From Candidatus Rokuibacteriota bacterium (GTDB lineage: Bacteria; Methylomirabilota; Methylomirabilia; Rokubacteriales; CSP1-6), in contig JACORX010000312.1 of the NCBI GenBank assembly GCA_016179165.1, positions 1-21,916 of the forward strand: a stretch of 21,916 nt of DNA, in the 5' to 3' direction. The notes under the pieces are model-generated. The model was not told where the DNA came from. It ran no database searches and saw only the letters and a program-made list of their open reading frames with translations. Of the stretch, positions 7,221-15,479 are shown piece after piece (the stretch's first letter is position 1; the number at the start of each line of letters is the position of its first letter). A program made the translations under genes and the position numbers.

Positions 7221-7234
7221 TTTCATGGGTGAAA
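7221..7234. promoter_or_regulatory. Inverted repeat TTTCA-N4-TGAAA upstream of atpZ
   Basis: A 14-bp palindrome with five-base arms about 60 bp upstream of the atpZ ATG, inside the 129-bp gap between the ABC permease stop and atpZ. It could be an operator. The half-sites point opposite to the Rex consensus (TTGTGAA-N4-TTCACAA), so I do not call it a Rex box. Confidence 0.25.
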
Positions 7235-7292
7235 CAGCCAATCAGGCTCCGTCGGTTCCGCACAAAGCCATCCATCCGACAGTACGTGAAGC

Positions 7293-8975
7293 CTAGCCGA
7301 ACACCCCGCCCATGCGGCCGGCCGCGAGACGGTTGATGACGACGACGCTAAGCGCAGCGACCGCGATCAGGATGACGCCGAGCGCGGCCGCCTCGCTCGA
7401 CGAGCCCGCGATGTAGAAGGCGAAGATGCCGTTGGTGACCATTTCCCAGCCGCCGAGGGCCAGGAAGAGCACGGCCGAGGCCTCCTGGAGCGAGGTCATG
7501 AAGGAGAAGAGGCTGCCCACGACGACCCCCTTCCAGATGAGCGGCAGCGTCACGTCGCGAAAGGCGCGCAGGCCCGAGGCGCCCACGCTCGCGGCCGCCT
7601 CCTCCATCGAGCGGTGGACGAGTTGCAGTGAGGAGTAGGCGCCGCGCACCGTGTACGGCAGGCGCCGCACCGCCAGCACCAGCGGCATGACGATCCAGTA
7701 GGAGGTCAGGCCACGGTCGAAGCCCGGCAGGTCGAAGTGGAAGGCGCGGATGTAGGCGATGCCGATCGCCGTGCCCGGCACCGCCAGGATCAAGGTGTTC
7801 AGCGAGTCGAGCGCGCCACGCCCCGGCATGGTCGAGCGGCCGAGGATCCAGGCGATGGGCACGCCGACGACGATACAGAGCACCACCGCGAGCCCCGAGT
7901 AGAGGAAGCTGTTGACGATGTACTTCGGGGTCTCGACGATGACGCGCTCGAAGTGCTGGAGCGTGTAGGAGAGCGGCAGCGGCGTCAGCGCCCACCCCCT
8001 GCTGAAAGACGCCAGCGCCACGCCGACGTACGGGATGAAGGACAGCAGCATGAGGACCGAGAGGAAGGCGACGGCCGCGGCCTGGCGCGGCGGGGAGAGG
8101 CGACGGCGCGCGACCACCGAGTAGGACAAAGACGAATAGTCCTTGAGGCCGACCCAGCGGCGGGCCACCAAGAGAAACACGACGGCCAAGAACACCATCA
8201 GCGCGGAGATGACGATGCCCATCCGGAAGATCCGCCGATCCACGAACTGCACGATGTTGAGATAGGCCTGGGGCGCGAGGAGATCCTGGACGCCCAGGAT
8301 GAGCGGCGTGGCGAAGTCGGAAAAGGTCCAGATGAAGACGAGAAGCGCGCCCGCGACGTAGCCCGGCGTGGTCAGCGGCAGGGTGATCGTCCAGAACTTC
8401 TTCCAGCCGCGGGCGCCTACGCTCTCCGCCGCCTCTTCGAGCGCGGGGTCGATCTTGCCGAGGGCGTCGACCACGTTGAGCGTGATCATCGGAAAGAGGT
8501 GGAGGGTCTCCACCAGCACGACGCCGTGGATGCCGTACAGGAAGTTGATGGGCTTGAGCATGTCGAAGAGGTCCATCAGCAGCACGTTGACCGAGCCCGC
8601 CCGCCCCAGGATGAACGTGAAGCCGAGCGTCCCGACGAGCGGCGGCGAGATGATGGGGATCAGGGTCAGGTAGCTGAAGAGGCCCCGGCCCCGGAAGTCG
8701 TAGCGCACCAGGAGGAAGGCGACCGCGATGCCGATCACTGAAGAGGCGGCCACGGTCGCGACACCAAGGACGAGCGACTTCCAGAGCGCGCGCAGGTAGA
8801 AGCTGTCGGTGAAGAAGCCGGCGAAGTTGGCGAGGGTCAGCCGCCCCGCCTCGTCGGTGACCGCGTCGTAGAAGATGCGCGTCAGCGGGTAGACGAGGAA
8901 CAGCGCGAGGAACAGCCAGATGAGGGCGACGCCGAGCGCCCCGAGGGCGCGGGGCCTAGGCATCTTCGGGAGCAT
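7293..8975 (-). CDS. ABC transporter permease, fused two-domain (ferric/AEP/AfuB-like family)
   Basis: A 560-residue membrane protein made of two complete permease halves with about 12 segments in total. Each half has an EAA loop that docks on the ATPase: ALEEAAESVGARGWKKFWTI (near 180) and SMEEAAASVGASGLRAFRDV (near 465), both followed by TLPL. This fused layout is typical of FbpB/SfuB and AfuB permeases, usually annotated as iron(III) transporters although AfuB carries sugar phosphates. The start overlaps the ATPase stop by 20 bases (ATG at 8973-8975; a second ATG at 8961-8963 is possible). Substrate is not readable from the permease. As the last gene of the ugp-gdpD-glpK cluster, an organophosphate or related compound is the contextual guess. 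Confidence 0.9.
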   Translation of the reverse strand: MLPKMPRPRALGALGVALIWLFLALFLVYPLTRIFYDAVTDEAGRLTLANFAGFFTDSFYLRALWKSLVLGVATVAASSVIGIAVAFLLVRYDFRGRGLFSYLTLIPIISPPLVGTLGFTFILGRAGSVNVLLMDLFDMLKPINFLYGIHGVVLVETLHLFPMITLNVVDALGKIDPALEEAAESVGARGWKKFWTITLPLTTPGYVAGALLVFIWTFSDFATPLILGVQDLLAPQAYLNIVQFVDRRIFRMGIVISALMVFLAVVFLLVARRWVGLKDYSSLSYSVVARRRLSPPRQAAAVAFLSVLMLLSFIPYVGVALASFSRGWALTPLPLSYTLQHFERVIVETPKYIVNSFLYSGLAVVLCIVVGVPIAWILGRSTMPGRGALDSLNTLILAVPGTAIGIAYIRAFHFDLPGFDRGLTSYWIVMPLVLAVRRLPYTVRGAYSSLQLVHRSMEEAAASVGASGLRAFRDVTLPLIWKGVVVGSLFSFMTSLQEASAVLFLALGGWEMVTNGIFAFYIAGSSSEAAALGVILIAVAALSVVVINRLAAGRMGGVFG

Positions 8976-10038
8976 CGGGGGCGACGGCCAGGGTCACGGA
9001 GGCGGGAAAACCGACAACGACCTCTCGGCCGATCGGCAGCGGCTCGTGGTGCCACGGGTCGCGGATGTCGGCCTTGAGGATCTGGCCGCCTTGGGCCTCA
9101 ATGTCATACCGGAGGGCGTTGCCGAGGTAGGCGACGAAGCTCACGCGACCGCTCACCACGTTCCCGCCATCCGTCGTTCGGACCGAGCCGATCGTGACGT
9201 TCTCGGGGCGGATGGCCAGCACGCACCGGTCACCGACGGGCCCGCTCGGGACGGCGCGGAGCCGGCCGAGCGCGGTGTTCACCACAAGCTCGGCTCCCGC
9301 GCGAGCGCTCACGCGCCCGGGAACGAGGTTGTTGGTGCCGACGAAATCCGCGACGAAGCGAGTGCGCGGGCGCTCGTAGAGATCCTTCGGCGCGCCGACC
9401 TGGAGCACGCGGCCGTCCTTCATCACCGCCACGCGGTCGGAGAGCGACAGCGCCTCCTCCTGGTCGTGGGTGACGTAGATGGTCGTGATGCCGAGCTCCT
9501 GCTGGAGCTTGCGGATCTCGGCGCGCACCTGGACGCGGATCTTCGCGTCCAGGTTCGAGAGCGGCTCGTCGAGCAGGAGGATGTCCGGGTTGAGCACGAG
9601 CGCCCGGGCAAGGGCCACCCGCTGCTGCTGACCGCCCGAGAGCTGCCCCGGGTAGCGCGACTCGAAGCCCGTGAGGTTGACCTTGCGGAGCCCTTCGTGG
9701 AGCCGCGCCGCCACCTCGGCCGGCCCGAGCTTTCGCAGCTTGAGGCCGTAGGCGACATTGGCCGCCGCCGTCATGTGGGGCCAGAGCGCGTAGTTCTGGA
9801 ACACCATGCCGATGTTCCGCTCGTAGGGGGGGAGACCGCTCACCACGCGGTCGCCGAAGCGGATCTCGCCCGCGTCGGGCTGGTAAAAGCCGGCCAGGAG
9901 CCTCAACAGCGTCGTCTTGCCGCAGCCCGAGGGGCCCAGGAGCGTGAACAGCTCGCCGTCACGCACGGTGAGATCGGCCCGATCCACCGCGGTAACGGCG
10001 CCGAACCGCTTGACGACCTCGCGGATCGTGATCTCCAC
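8956..10038 (-). CDS. ABC transporter ATP-binding protein (PotA/FbpC/PhnT-like, with TOBE domain)
   Basis: A 360-residue ATPase with all motifs intact. These are Walker A GPSGCGKTT (about 35-43), the Q-loop in MVFQNYALWPHM, the signature LSGGQQQR (about 133-140), Walker B ILLLDEP (about 153-159) and the H-loop THDQEEAL (about 190). The last ~120 residues form a TOBE/OB-type regulatory region (RPENVTIG and following). The start is GTG (10036-10038), three bases after the binding-protein stop. It is the only ABC ATPase in the window, so it may also energise UgpAE, which lacks its own UgpC. Both ATPase types belong to related families, but this sharing is an inference. Confidence 0.93.
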   Translation of the reverse strand: MEITIREVVKRFGAVTAVDRADLTVRDGELFTLLGPSGCGKTTLLRLLAGFYQPDAGEIRFGDRVVSGLPPYERNIGMVFQNYALWPHMTAAANVAYGLKLRKLGPAEVAARLHEGLRKVNLTGFESRYPGQLSGGQQQRVALARALVLNPDILLLDEPLSNLDAKIRVQVRAEIRKLQQELGITTIYVTHDQEEALSLSDRVAVMKDGRVLQVGAPKDLYERPRTRFVADFVGTNNLVPGRVSARAGAELVVNTALGRLRAVPSGPVGDRCVLAIRPENVTIGSVRTTDGGNVVSGRVSFVAYLGNALRYDIEAQGGQILKADIRDPWHHEPLPIGREVVVGFPASVTLAVAPDAPEDA

Positions 10039-10041
10039 GGC

Positions 10042-11178
10042 CTACTTCTTCTTCAGGTCCTCCCACTTGGCCTCGATGTCGCTGCGGAACCGCACCTTGA
10101 GCGCGTCGGAGCGCTTGGCGGCGACGGCCTCGTCGTAGACGTTGGCGACCTCGCGGTCGAAGTACGAGCGGACGCCGCCCGTGAACTCCACGGCCAGCTC
10201 CGCCGTCGAGCCGGGCACGCCCTGGACCTTGAACTTGGGCGTGATCGGGAAGAGCCCGCGCTCCATGAAGACCTTCTGCCCCCGCTCGGTCAGGAGGAAC
10301 TCGATGAAAGCCCGCGCCGCTTTCGGGTTGCGCGCACCGGCCAGGATGGCCATCGGCTCGGGCGTCACGAAGGCGTACGTGGGCGCGACGAACTTGATGT
10401 CGAAGCCCGCCAGCTTCTCCTCGAAGGCCATGTAGGAAGGCACCGCGAAGCCCGCGGCGAACTCGCCCTTGGCGACGACGGTCGGCACGTCACGGCTGCG
10501 CGCCGTGAAATGTCCCGTGTTCGCGGCCAGGCGCGCCAGCCACTCCCAGCCCTTGTCCTCGCCGAAGCGCGAGAGCATCACCTCGTACGTCGCGTTCGAG
10601 GAAGACGAGCGCGTCGGCGCGCACTGGGCGACCTCACCCTTGAGCTTGGGGTTGAGGAGATCCTCCCACTCCTTCGGCTCCGGCGCCCCGAGCCGCTGGA
10701 TGCGCTTGGGGTTGTACACGAGCCCGTACGGCTCGAGCGCGGTGCCGACCCAGAAGCCGTCCTTGTCCTTGAGCGGGATGGGCTTGGGCTTGCCGATCGA
10801 GGCGGGGATGGAGTCCCACGCGGCCGTGGAGATCTCGACCTTCTGGAGGAGCTTCTGCTCGGCGAGCTTCTCGAACAGCGCCGACTCGCCGCCCCAGAAG
10901 ATGTCCACCTCCGGCTTGCCCTTCCACTCCGTGATGCGTCCGTAGGCGACGGGCGTCCCGGCCGGGATGGCGCTGACCTTGACCGTGACGTTCCACCTCT
11001 CCTTCGCGTAGTCGGCGAAGGCCTTGAGCGCCGCGTCGTGGATGAACTTCGACACGGGGGTGATGAGGTTCAGCTCGCTCTCGACAGGGGCCGGGCCCTG
11101 GGCGTAGCTCCGGCCCGCAAAGCCGGAAGGGGCCAGCAGCGCGGCCAGCGCTGCCAGGACTGCGATCAATCGCACCAT
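10042..11178 (-). CDS. ABC transporter substrate-binding protein (ferric-type family, substrate uncertain)
   Basis: A 378-residue periplasmic binding protein of the FbpA/AfuA/2-aminoethylphosphonate class. The signal peptide covers about residues 1-27 (ending SYAQ). Family features include VDIFWGGESALFEKLAEQ, the hinge-region segment GTALEPYGLVYNPKRI, and ARNPKAARAFIEFLLTERGQ near the C-terminus. The double tyrosine that binds iron in FbpA is not evident; the matching region reads FAVPSYMAFEEK. The ATG at 11176-11178 is preceded by AAAGGAGG with a five-base spacer and is clearly better than the TTG 18 bases upstream. The stop of glpK lies 21 bases before it, so this ABC system belongs to the glycerol-phosphate operon. 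Confidence 0.88.
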   Translation of the reverse strand: MVRLIAVLAALAALLAPSGFAGRSYAQGPAPVESELNLITPVSKFIHDAALKAFADYAKERWNVTVKVSAIPAGTPVAYGRITEWKGKPEVDIFWGGESALFEKLAEQKLLQKVEISTAAWDSIPASIGKPKPIPLKDKDGFWVGTALEPYGLVYNPKRIQRLGAPEPKEWEDLLNPKLKGEVAQCAPTRSSSSNATYEVMLSRFGEDKGWEWLARLAANTGHFTARSRDVPTVVAKGEFAAGFAVPSYMAFEEKLAGFDIKFVAPTYAFVTPEPMAILAGARNPKAARAFIEFLLTERGQKVFMERGLFPITPKFKVQGVPGSTAELAVEFTGGVRSYFDREVANVYDEAVAAKRSDALKVRFRSDIEAKWEDLKKK

Positions 11179-11183
11179 GGATG

Positions 11184-11191
11184 CCTCCTTT
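11184..11191 (-). promoter_or_regulatory. Strong Shine-Dalgarno site of the second binding protein
   Basis: AAAGGAGG on the minus strand, five bases before the ATG. It decides this start and predicts high expression of the binding protein relative to its ATPase and permease. Confidence 0.75.
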
Positions 11192-11199
11192 AACAAGGG

Positions 11200-12717
11200 T
11201 TACGGCTCCGCCCAGCCCCGGGCGCGCTCGACGGCCCGGCCCCACCCGGCATAGCCCGCCTCGCGAGCCGCGGTGACCGCCGACGGCGTGAAGCGGCGCT
11301 CGAGGCGCCAGCGGCTCGCCAGGTCGCCCAGCTTCCACAAACCGGCGCCCACCCCGGCCAGGAACGCGGCGCCCATCCCCGTCGTCTCGGTGACGGCGGG
11401 GCGGAGCACCTCGACGTTTAGCACGTCGGCCTGGAACTGGCAGAGAAAGTTGTTGGCCGCGGCGCCGCCGTCCACGCGCAGCGCCCTTCGCTCAGCGCGC
11501 GCCTCGAGCGTCATGGCGTCGAGCACGTCGCGGTTCTGGTAGGCGATCGCCTCGAGCGCCGCGCGCGCGATATGCGCCTTGGTGGTCCCGCGCGTCAAGC
11601 CGACGAGCACGCCGCGCGCGTACGGGTCCCAGTAGGGCGCGCCCAGGCCCGTGAAGGCCGGGACGAGGTACACGCCGCCCGCGTCCGCGACCGACTCGGC
11701 CAGGCCCTCGGTCTCGGCCGCGTTCTTAATGATGCCCAGGCCGTCGCGCAGCCACTGGACCACGGCACCGCCGATGAACACGCTGCCCTCGAGCGCGTAG
11801 GTCGCCGCGCCGTCGAGCTGCCAGGCGACGGTGGTAAGGAGGCCGTGCTCGGACGCGACCGGTGTGTCGCCCGTGTTCAGCAGAAGAAAGCAGCCGGTGC
11901 CGTAGGTGTTCTTGGCCATGCCGGGCTCGAAACAGCACTGGCCGAAGAGCGCCGATTGCTGATCCCCCGCGATTCCCGTCACCGGGATGCCGGCCGGGAG
12001 GGCGCCCGCGGCCGTTTCCCCAGCGCCCGCGGCCGTTTCCCCGAAAAAACCAGCGGACGGCTTGACCTCCGGCAGGAGCGCCCGCGGCACGCCGAGCGCC
12101 TCGCACAACGCCTCGTCCCAGCGGAGCGCGCGGATGTCGAAGCAGAGCGTCCGCGAGGCGTTCGACGGGTCCGTGGCGTGGACGGCGCCGCCGGTGAGCC
12201 GCCAGAGGAGCCACGAGTCCACGGTGCCGAAGCAGAGCTCGCCGCGCTCGGCGCGCTCCCGCGCCCCCGGCACCTCGTCGAGCAGCCAGCGGATCTTGGT
12301 GCCGGAGAAGTACGGGTCGAGCATAAGGCCGGTCTTGCGCCTGAACTCGGCCTCGTGCCCCTCGGACTTGAGGCGCTCGCAGAAGGGCGCCGTCCGGCGG
12401 CATTGCCAGACGATAGCGCGATGCACGGGGCGACCCGAGGCGCGCTCCCACAGCACCGAGGTCTCACGCTGGTTGGTGATGCCTATGGCCGCGATGTCCG
12501 CGCCTGAGGCGCGCGACGTAGACAGTGCTTTGCGAATGGCCTGAGTCGTGGTCTGCCAGATCTCCTCGGCGTCGTGCTCGACCCAACCCGGCTTGGGGTA
12601 GTACTGCGGCAGTGGAACGTAGCCGCTCCCCCGGACCGCGCCGTCGGGGTCCACGACGAGCGCGCGGGACCCCGTCGTACCCTGGTCCAGCGCCAGGACG
12701 AACCGGCGCGCCGTCAT
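11200..12717 (-). CDS. glpK: Glycerol kinase
   Basis: A 505-residue FGGY-family kinase converting glycerol and ATP to sn-glycerol-3-phosphate in the cytoplasm. Motifs seen are the N-terminal phosphate loop ALDQGTTGSRALV (9-21), GITNQRETSVLWER, the catalytic-site segment GIAGDQQSALFGQ (Asp near 250), MAKNTYGTGCFLL, VYLVPAFTGLGAPYWDPYARG and the ATP-site RVDGGAAANNFLCQFQAD. A 7-residue tandem duplication (GETAAGA twice, about 226-239) enlarges a surface loop just before GIPVTGIAGDQQ. The ATG overlaps the gdpD stop by four bases (ATGA). No glycerol facilitator gene is nearby, so glycerol may enter by diffusion, through the second ABC system, or from internal diesters. Confidence 0.97.
   Translation of the reverse strand: MTARRFVLALDQGTTGSRALVVDPDGAVRGSGYVPLPQYYPKPGWVEHDAEEIWQTTTQAIRKALSTSRASGADIAAIGITNQRETSVLWERASGRPVHRAIVWQCRRTAPFCERLKSEGHEAEFRRKTGLMLDPYFSGTKIRWLLDEVPGARERAERGELCFGTVDSWLLWRLTGGAVHATDPSNASRTLCFDIRALRWDEALCEALGVPRALLPEVKPSAGFFGETAAGAGETAAGALPAGIPVTGIAGDQQSALFGQCCFEPGMAKNTYGTGCFLLLNTGDTPVASEHGLLTTVAWQLDGAATYALEGSVFIGGAVVQWLRDGLGIIKNAAETEGLAESVADAGGVYLVPAFTGLGAPYWDPYARGVLVGLTRGTTKAHIARAALEAIAYQNRDVLDAMTLEARAERRALRVDGGAAANNFLCQFQADVLNVEVLRPAVTETTGMGAAFLAGVGAGLWKLGDLASRWRLERRFTPSAVTAAREAGYAGWGRAVERARGWAEP
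12002..12042. repeat. 21-bp in-frame tandem duplication inside glpK
   Basis: Twenty identical bases (12002-12021 and 12023-12042) repeat with a 21-base period and encode GETAAGA twice. Typical bacterial GlpK has a single short segment here between the FGE/YGE turn and GIP, so this is an extra copy that leaves the frame intact. Confidence 0.85.
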
Positions 12718-13538
12718 CGCCCGAGAAGGATCTTGGCGACGTCAGGCTGGTCGGTGATGAGGATGGCGGCGCCGGCGTCGATCAGGCGCTTCATGGCCCC
12801 GGCGTCGTTCACCGTCCATGCGCCGAGCCCGATGCCGGCCGCGCGGGCCTGCGTCACCGCCGCCGCGTCCACCGCGGTGTGCTCAACTCCGATGAAGCGA
12901 ACGCCCGCCGAGCGCAGCGTCTGGAGCTCCTCCGCCAACGACGTCCGTCCAAGCATGCGGGCCGAGTAGAGCGCGCACGTCGGGATGTCGGGGCGCAACT
13001 CGCGGACACGCCGCCACGTGGACGCCTCGAAGGCCATGACGACGGTCGAGCCCGCCATGCCGTGGCGGTCGAGGATGGCCAGCGCCTTCTCCTCGATGCC
13101 CGGATAGCGCGCGCGCGACGGGTCGACCTTGATCTCGAGGAGCATGCGCCGCTTGCCCTGGGCCGCGACGGTCACAACTTCATCCAGCGTCGGCACGGTC
13201 TCCTCCGTCACCGCTCCCGCGCGATCCTTCAGCCGCACCGCCTTGAGCTCGGCCACCGTGCGGTCCTTGACCGGGCCGGAACCCGAGGTCGTGCGGTCGA
13301 GCGTCGGGTCGTGGATGACAACGACCTCGCCGTCCCTCGAGAGGTGGACGTCGAACTCGATGAAATCCGCGCCCAGGGCCACCGCGTTCCGGAACGCGAG
13401 CAGGCTGTTCTCGGGCCAGAGCAGCGACCCGCCCCGGTGAGCGGCGAGGAGCGTCGCGGGCTTGTCCTGCGCGCCGGCGGATCCCGCGATCACGGCAACA
13501 GCGCCCAGCGCCCAGCCCAAGAAGAGGACACTTCGCAT
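12714..13538 (-). CDS. Exported glycerophosphodiester phosphodiesterase
   Basis: A 274-residue GDPD-family TIM barrel that hydrolyses glycerophosphodiesters (for example glycerophosphocholine) to G3P and an alcohol. Residues 1-24 are a signal peptide (ending AGA-Q), so it should act in the periplasm. Catalytic and metal residues are present: His34-Arg35 (AAHRGG), Glu43 (WPEN), Glu61 and Asp63 (FIEFDVH), and His76-Asp77 (VIHDPTLDRTT). LLEIKVD and GAWTVND, as in the family, follow later. I chose the ATG at 13536-13538 because it gives a clean signal peptide. An ATG at 13608-13610 overlapping the ugpE stop would add 24 residues. It overlaps glpK by four bases and links Ugp transport to G3P release. 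Confidence 0.93.
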   Translation of the reverse strand: MRSVLFLGWALGAVAVIAGSAGAQDKPATLLAAHRGGSLLWPENSLLAFRNAVALGADFIEFDVHLSRDGEVVVIHDPTLDRTTSGSGPVKDRTVAELKAVRLKDRAGAVTEETVPTLDEVVTVAAQGKRRMLLEIKVDPSRARYPGIEEKALAILDRHGMAGSTVVMAFEASTWRRVRELRPDIPTCALYSARMLGRTSLAEELQTLRSAGVRFIGVEHTAVDAAAVTQARAAGIGLGAWTVNDAGAMKRLIDAGAAILITDQPDVAKILLGR

Positions 13539-13606
13539 CTCACTCAGCCCTCGCCTCGCGGCTCCGCCGCTCAGCTCGAACAGCGGGCCACGTTTCGGCT
13601 CGAAAA

Positions 13607-14506
13607 TCATTTCTCGCTCTCGACGAGGCCCTTCACGAACCAGCGCTGCATGAAGATAATGACGGCCACCGGCGGCAGGAGCGCCATCATGGCCCCGGCC
13701 ATGATGAGGTTCCACGTCGGCAGCTCCGTGCCGCTCCGCGGGATCAGCCCCTCGAGCCCGATGACCACGGTCCGCATCGCCTCGCTGTTGGTGATCAGGA
13801 GAGGCCAGAGGTACTGGTTCCAGCCGAAGATGAAGAGGACGACGAACAGCGCGGCGATGTTCGCCCACGACAGCGGCAGCAGGAACTGGAAGAGGAAGCG
13901 CATGGGCCCGGCGCCGTCGAGCTGCGCGGCTTCGACGAGCTCGTTCGGGATCGTCATGTAGAACTGCCGGAAGAGGAAGGTCGCCGTCGCCGAGGCCATC
14001 AGCGGGATGGTCAGCCCCTGGTAGGTGTTGATCCAGCCGAGGGTGCCGACGACCTCGTACGTGGACATGAGGCGAACGGGCACGGGGAGCATGAGCGTGA
14101 CGAAGATCATCCAGAAGCAGACCATGCGGCCGCGGAAGTCGAAGTAGACGATGGCGAAGGCCGACAGCATGGAGATGACGATCTTGCCCACCGCGACCGT
14201 CACCCCCATGACGAAGCTGTTGAAGAGCATCCGGCCCATGTGGGCCTTGCGCCAGGCCTCCGCGTAGTTCTCGAGGAGATGAGAAGACGGGTAGAGCCGC
14301 GGCGGCCGCTGGACGACCTCCTGGATATCCTGTGTCGAGATCACGAAGGCGTAGTAGAGCGGGAAGGCGACTACTGCGATGCAGGCGATGAGCAGAGCGT
14401 GGACGACCGCCCTCTGCCACGGGAACGGCTTCTTCCGCGGCGCGGCGACAGCGCCGGTCCGCACCCGCGCCTGCTCGAGCTGCCCGGCGCCGACGGCGCT
14501 CATCAT
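13607..14506 (-). CDS. ugpE: Glycerol-3-phosphate ABC transporter permease UgpE
   Basis: A 299-residue CUT1-type permease with about six membrane segments and the EAA loop ELVEAAQLDGAGPMRFLFQF ahead of LPLSW. The MalG/UgpE-type N-terminus includes FVISTQDIQEVVQRPPRLYP and the C-terminus ends FMQRWFVKGLVESEK, typical of this subfamily. Together with UgpA it forms the membrane channel for G3P or glycerophosphodiesters. Three ATGs lie close together (14508-14510, 14504-14506, 14501-14503). GAGG at 14511-14514 fits the latter two best. The ribosome site abuts a perfect hairpin in the ugpA-ugpE gap. Confidence 0.9.
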   Translation of the reverse strand: MMSAVGAGQLEQARVRTGAVAAPRKKPFPWQRAVVHALLIACIAVVAFPLYYAFVISTQDIQEVVQRPPRLYPSSHLLENYAEAWRKAHMGRMLFNSFVMGVTVAVGKIVISMLSAFAIVYFDFRGRMVCFWMIFVTLMLPVPVRLMSTYEVVGTLGWINTYQGLTIPLMASATATFLFRQFYMTIPNELVEAAQLDGAGPMRFLFQFLLPLSWANIAALFVVLFIFGWNQYLWPLLITNSEAMRTVVIGLEGLIPRSGTELPTWNLIMAGAMMALLPPVAVIIFMQRWFVKGLVESEK

Positions 14507-14512
14507 TCATCC

Positions 14513-14536
14513 TCAACATGCCATTCGGCATGTTGA
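14513..14536 (-). promoter_or_regulatory. Perfect 10-bp hairpin between ugpA and ugpE
   Basis: The arms TCAACATGCC (14513-14522) and GGCATGTTGA (14527-14536) are exact reverse complements around a four-base loop. In the mRNA the stem ends inside the GAGG ribosome site of ugpE (14511-14514), seven bases before the ATG at 14504-14506. It can therefore be an mRNA stability element or a translational brake for ugpE. As DNA it could also be an operator. It is not followed by a T-run, so it is not a terminator. Confidence 0.6.
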
Positions 14537-14576
14537 CCGTGGGCCAATCCCGTCGCGGCGGTCCGCTCGGACCGGC

Positions 14577-15461
14577 TCACCTGTACGTCACCTTCTTCTC
14601 GGCGTACTTGAACTGGAGCATGGTCAAGCCGATCACCAGCGCCATCAGGATGACCGACTGCGCCCCCGAGGAGCCCAGGTTGAGCCCGATGAAACCGTCC
14701 TTGTAGAGCTTGTAGACCATGATCATCGTCGCGTCCCCGGGCCCGCCCTTGGTCACGGCGTCGATGACGCCGAAAGACTCGAAGAAGGCGAAGACCATGT
14801 TGAGGACCACGAGGTAGAAGGTGATGGGCGAGATCAGCGGGAAGACGATCGCGGTAAAGCGGCGCAGCGGCCCCGCCCCGTCGACGTCGGCCGCCTCGAG
14901 CACGGCGCCGGGGATGGCGAGGAGCCCCGCGACGTAGAAGGCGATGTTGTAGCCCAGGTGCGTCCACGAGGTCGCCGTCACCACCAGGGCCATGGCGACC
15001 CAGCCCTTCAGCAGCCAGTTGAACTCGTAGGCCGTGATGAAGGACAGGAAGTACGGCAGGACACCGTAGGTGGGGTGAAAGATGAAGAGGAAGATGATGC
15101 CCGCCACCGCCGGCGCGATGCCATACGGCCAGAGCAGCAGCGTCCGGTACACCGAGAGGCCCCGGATCTTCTGCGTGGCGAGCGCCGCCATCACCAGCGA
15201 CCCCGCCACCGACAGCAGCGTGACGCCGCCGGCGAAGACGAACGAGTTGACGACGCTCTGGTAGTACTCGGGATCCCCCAACAGCTTGGTGAAGTTCTCG
15301 AGCCCAACGAAGCTCGTCCTGTCGCCGAAGGGCGACACCCGGTAGAGGGACAGCTGCAGCGACTTGAGCGCCGGCCAGAAGAAGAACAGGACGGTGACCG
15401 CCACCTGCGGGAACACCAGCAGGTATGGCAGCCACCGGTTCCTGAAGACCGTCCGCTGCAT
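14577..15461 (-). CDS. ugpA: Glycerol-3-phosphate ABC transporter permease UgpA
   Basis: A 294-residue CUT1-type permease with six membrane segments. The N-terminal segment reads WLPYLLVFPQVAVTVLFFFW, followed by the typical periplasmic loop LYRVSPFGDRTSFVGLENFTKLL. The EAA loop is GAVLEAADVDGAGPLRRFTA with FPLISP after it, and the family motif FFESFGVIDAVTKGGPGDAT near residue 235 agrees with UgpA. The ATG lies 18 bases after the ugpB stop. No UgpC ATPase gene is present beside it. Confidence 0.92.
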   Translation of the reverse strand: MQRTVFRNRWLPYLLVFPQVAVTVLFFFWPALKSLQLSLYRVSPFGDRTSFVGLENFTKLLGDPEYYQSVVNSFVFAGGVTLLSVAGSLVMAALATQKIRGLSVYRTLLLWPYGIAPAVAGIIFLFIFHPTYGVLPYFLSFITAYEFNWLLKGWVAMALVVTATSWTHLGYNIAFYVAGLLAIPGAVLEAADVDGAGPLRRFTAIVFPLISPITFYLVVLNMVFAFFESFGVIDAVTKGGPGDATMIMVYKLYKDGFIGLNLGSSGAQSVILMALVIGLTMLQFKYAEKKVTYR

Positions 15462-15479
15462 GCCGTCGGGGCCGGGCGG

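Noticed and set aside
7221..7234. Rex binding site upstream of atpZ
   Set aside because: The half-sites are in the opposite orientation to the Rex consensus; kept only as an unassigned inverted repeat.
7244..7294. Possible terminator after the ABC permease (AGGCT/AGCCT with inner GTCGG/CCGAC arms)
   Set aside because: Arms are only five bases each with large loops and there is no T-tract; too weak to call.
8920..11193. 757-codon plus-strand open frame opposite the second ABC system
   Set aside because: Same artefact; no recognisable domain, and the minus-strand ATPase and binding protein explain the region fully.
13539..14531. N-terminal extension giving a 605-residue form of the GDPD frame
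   Set aside because: The upstream part is the ugpE gene read in another frame. The signal peptide and ATG at 13538 mark the true start.
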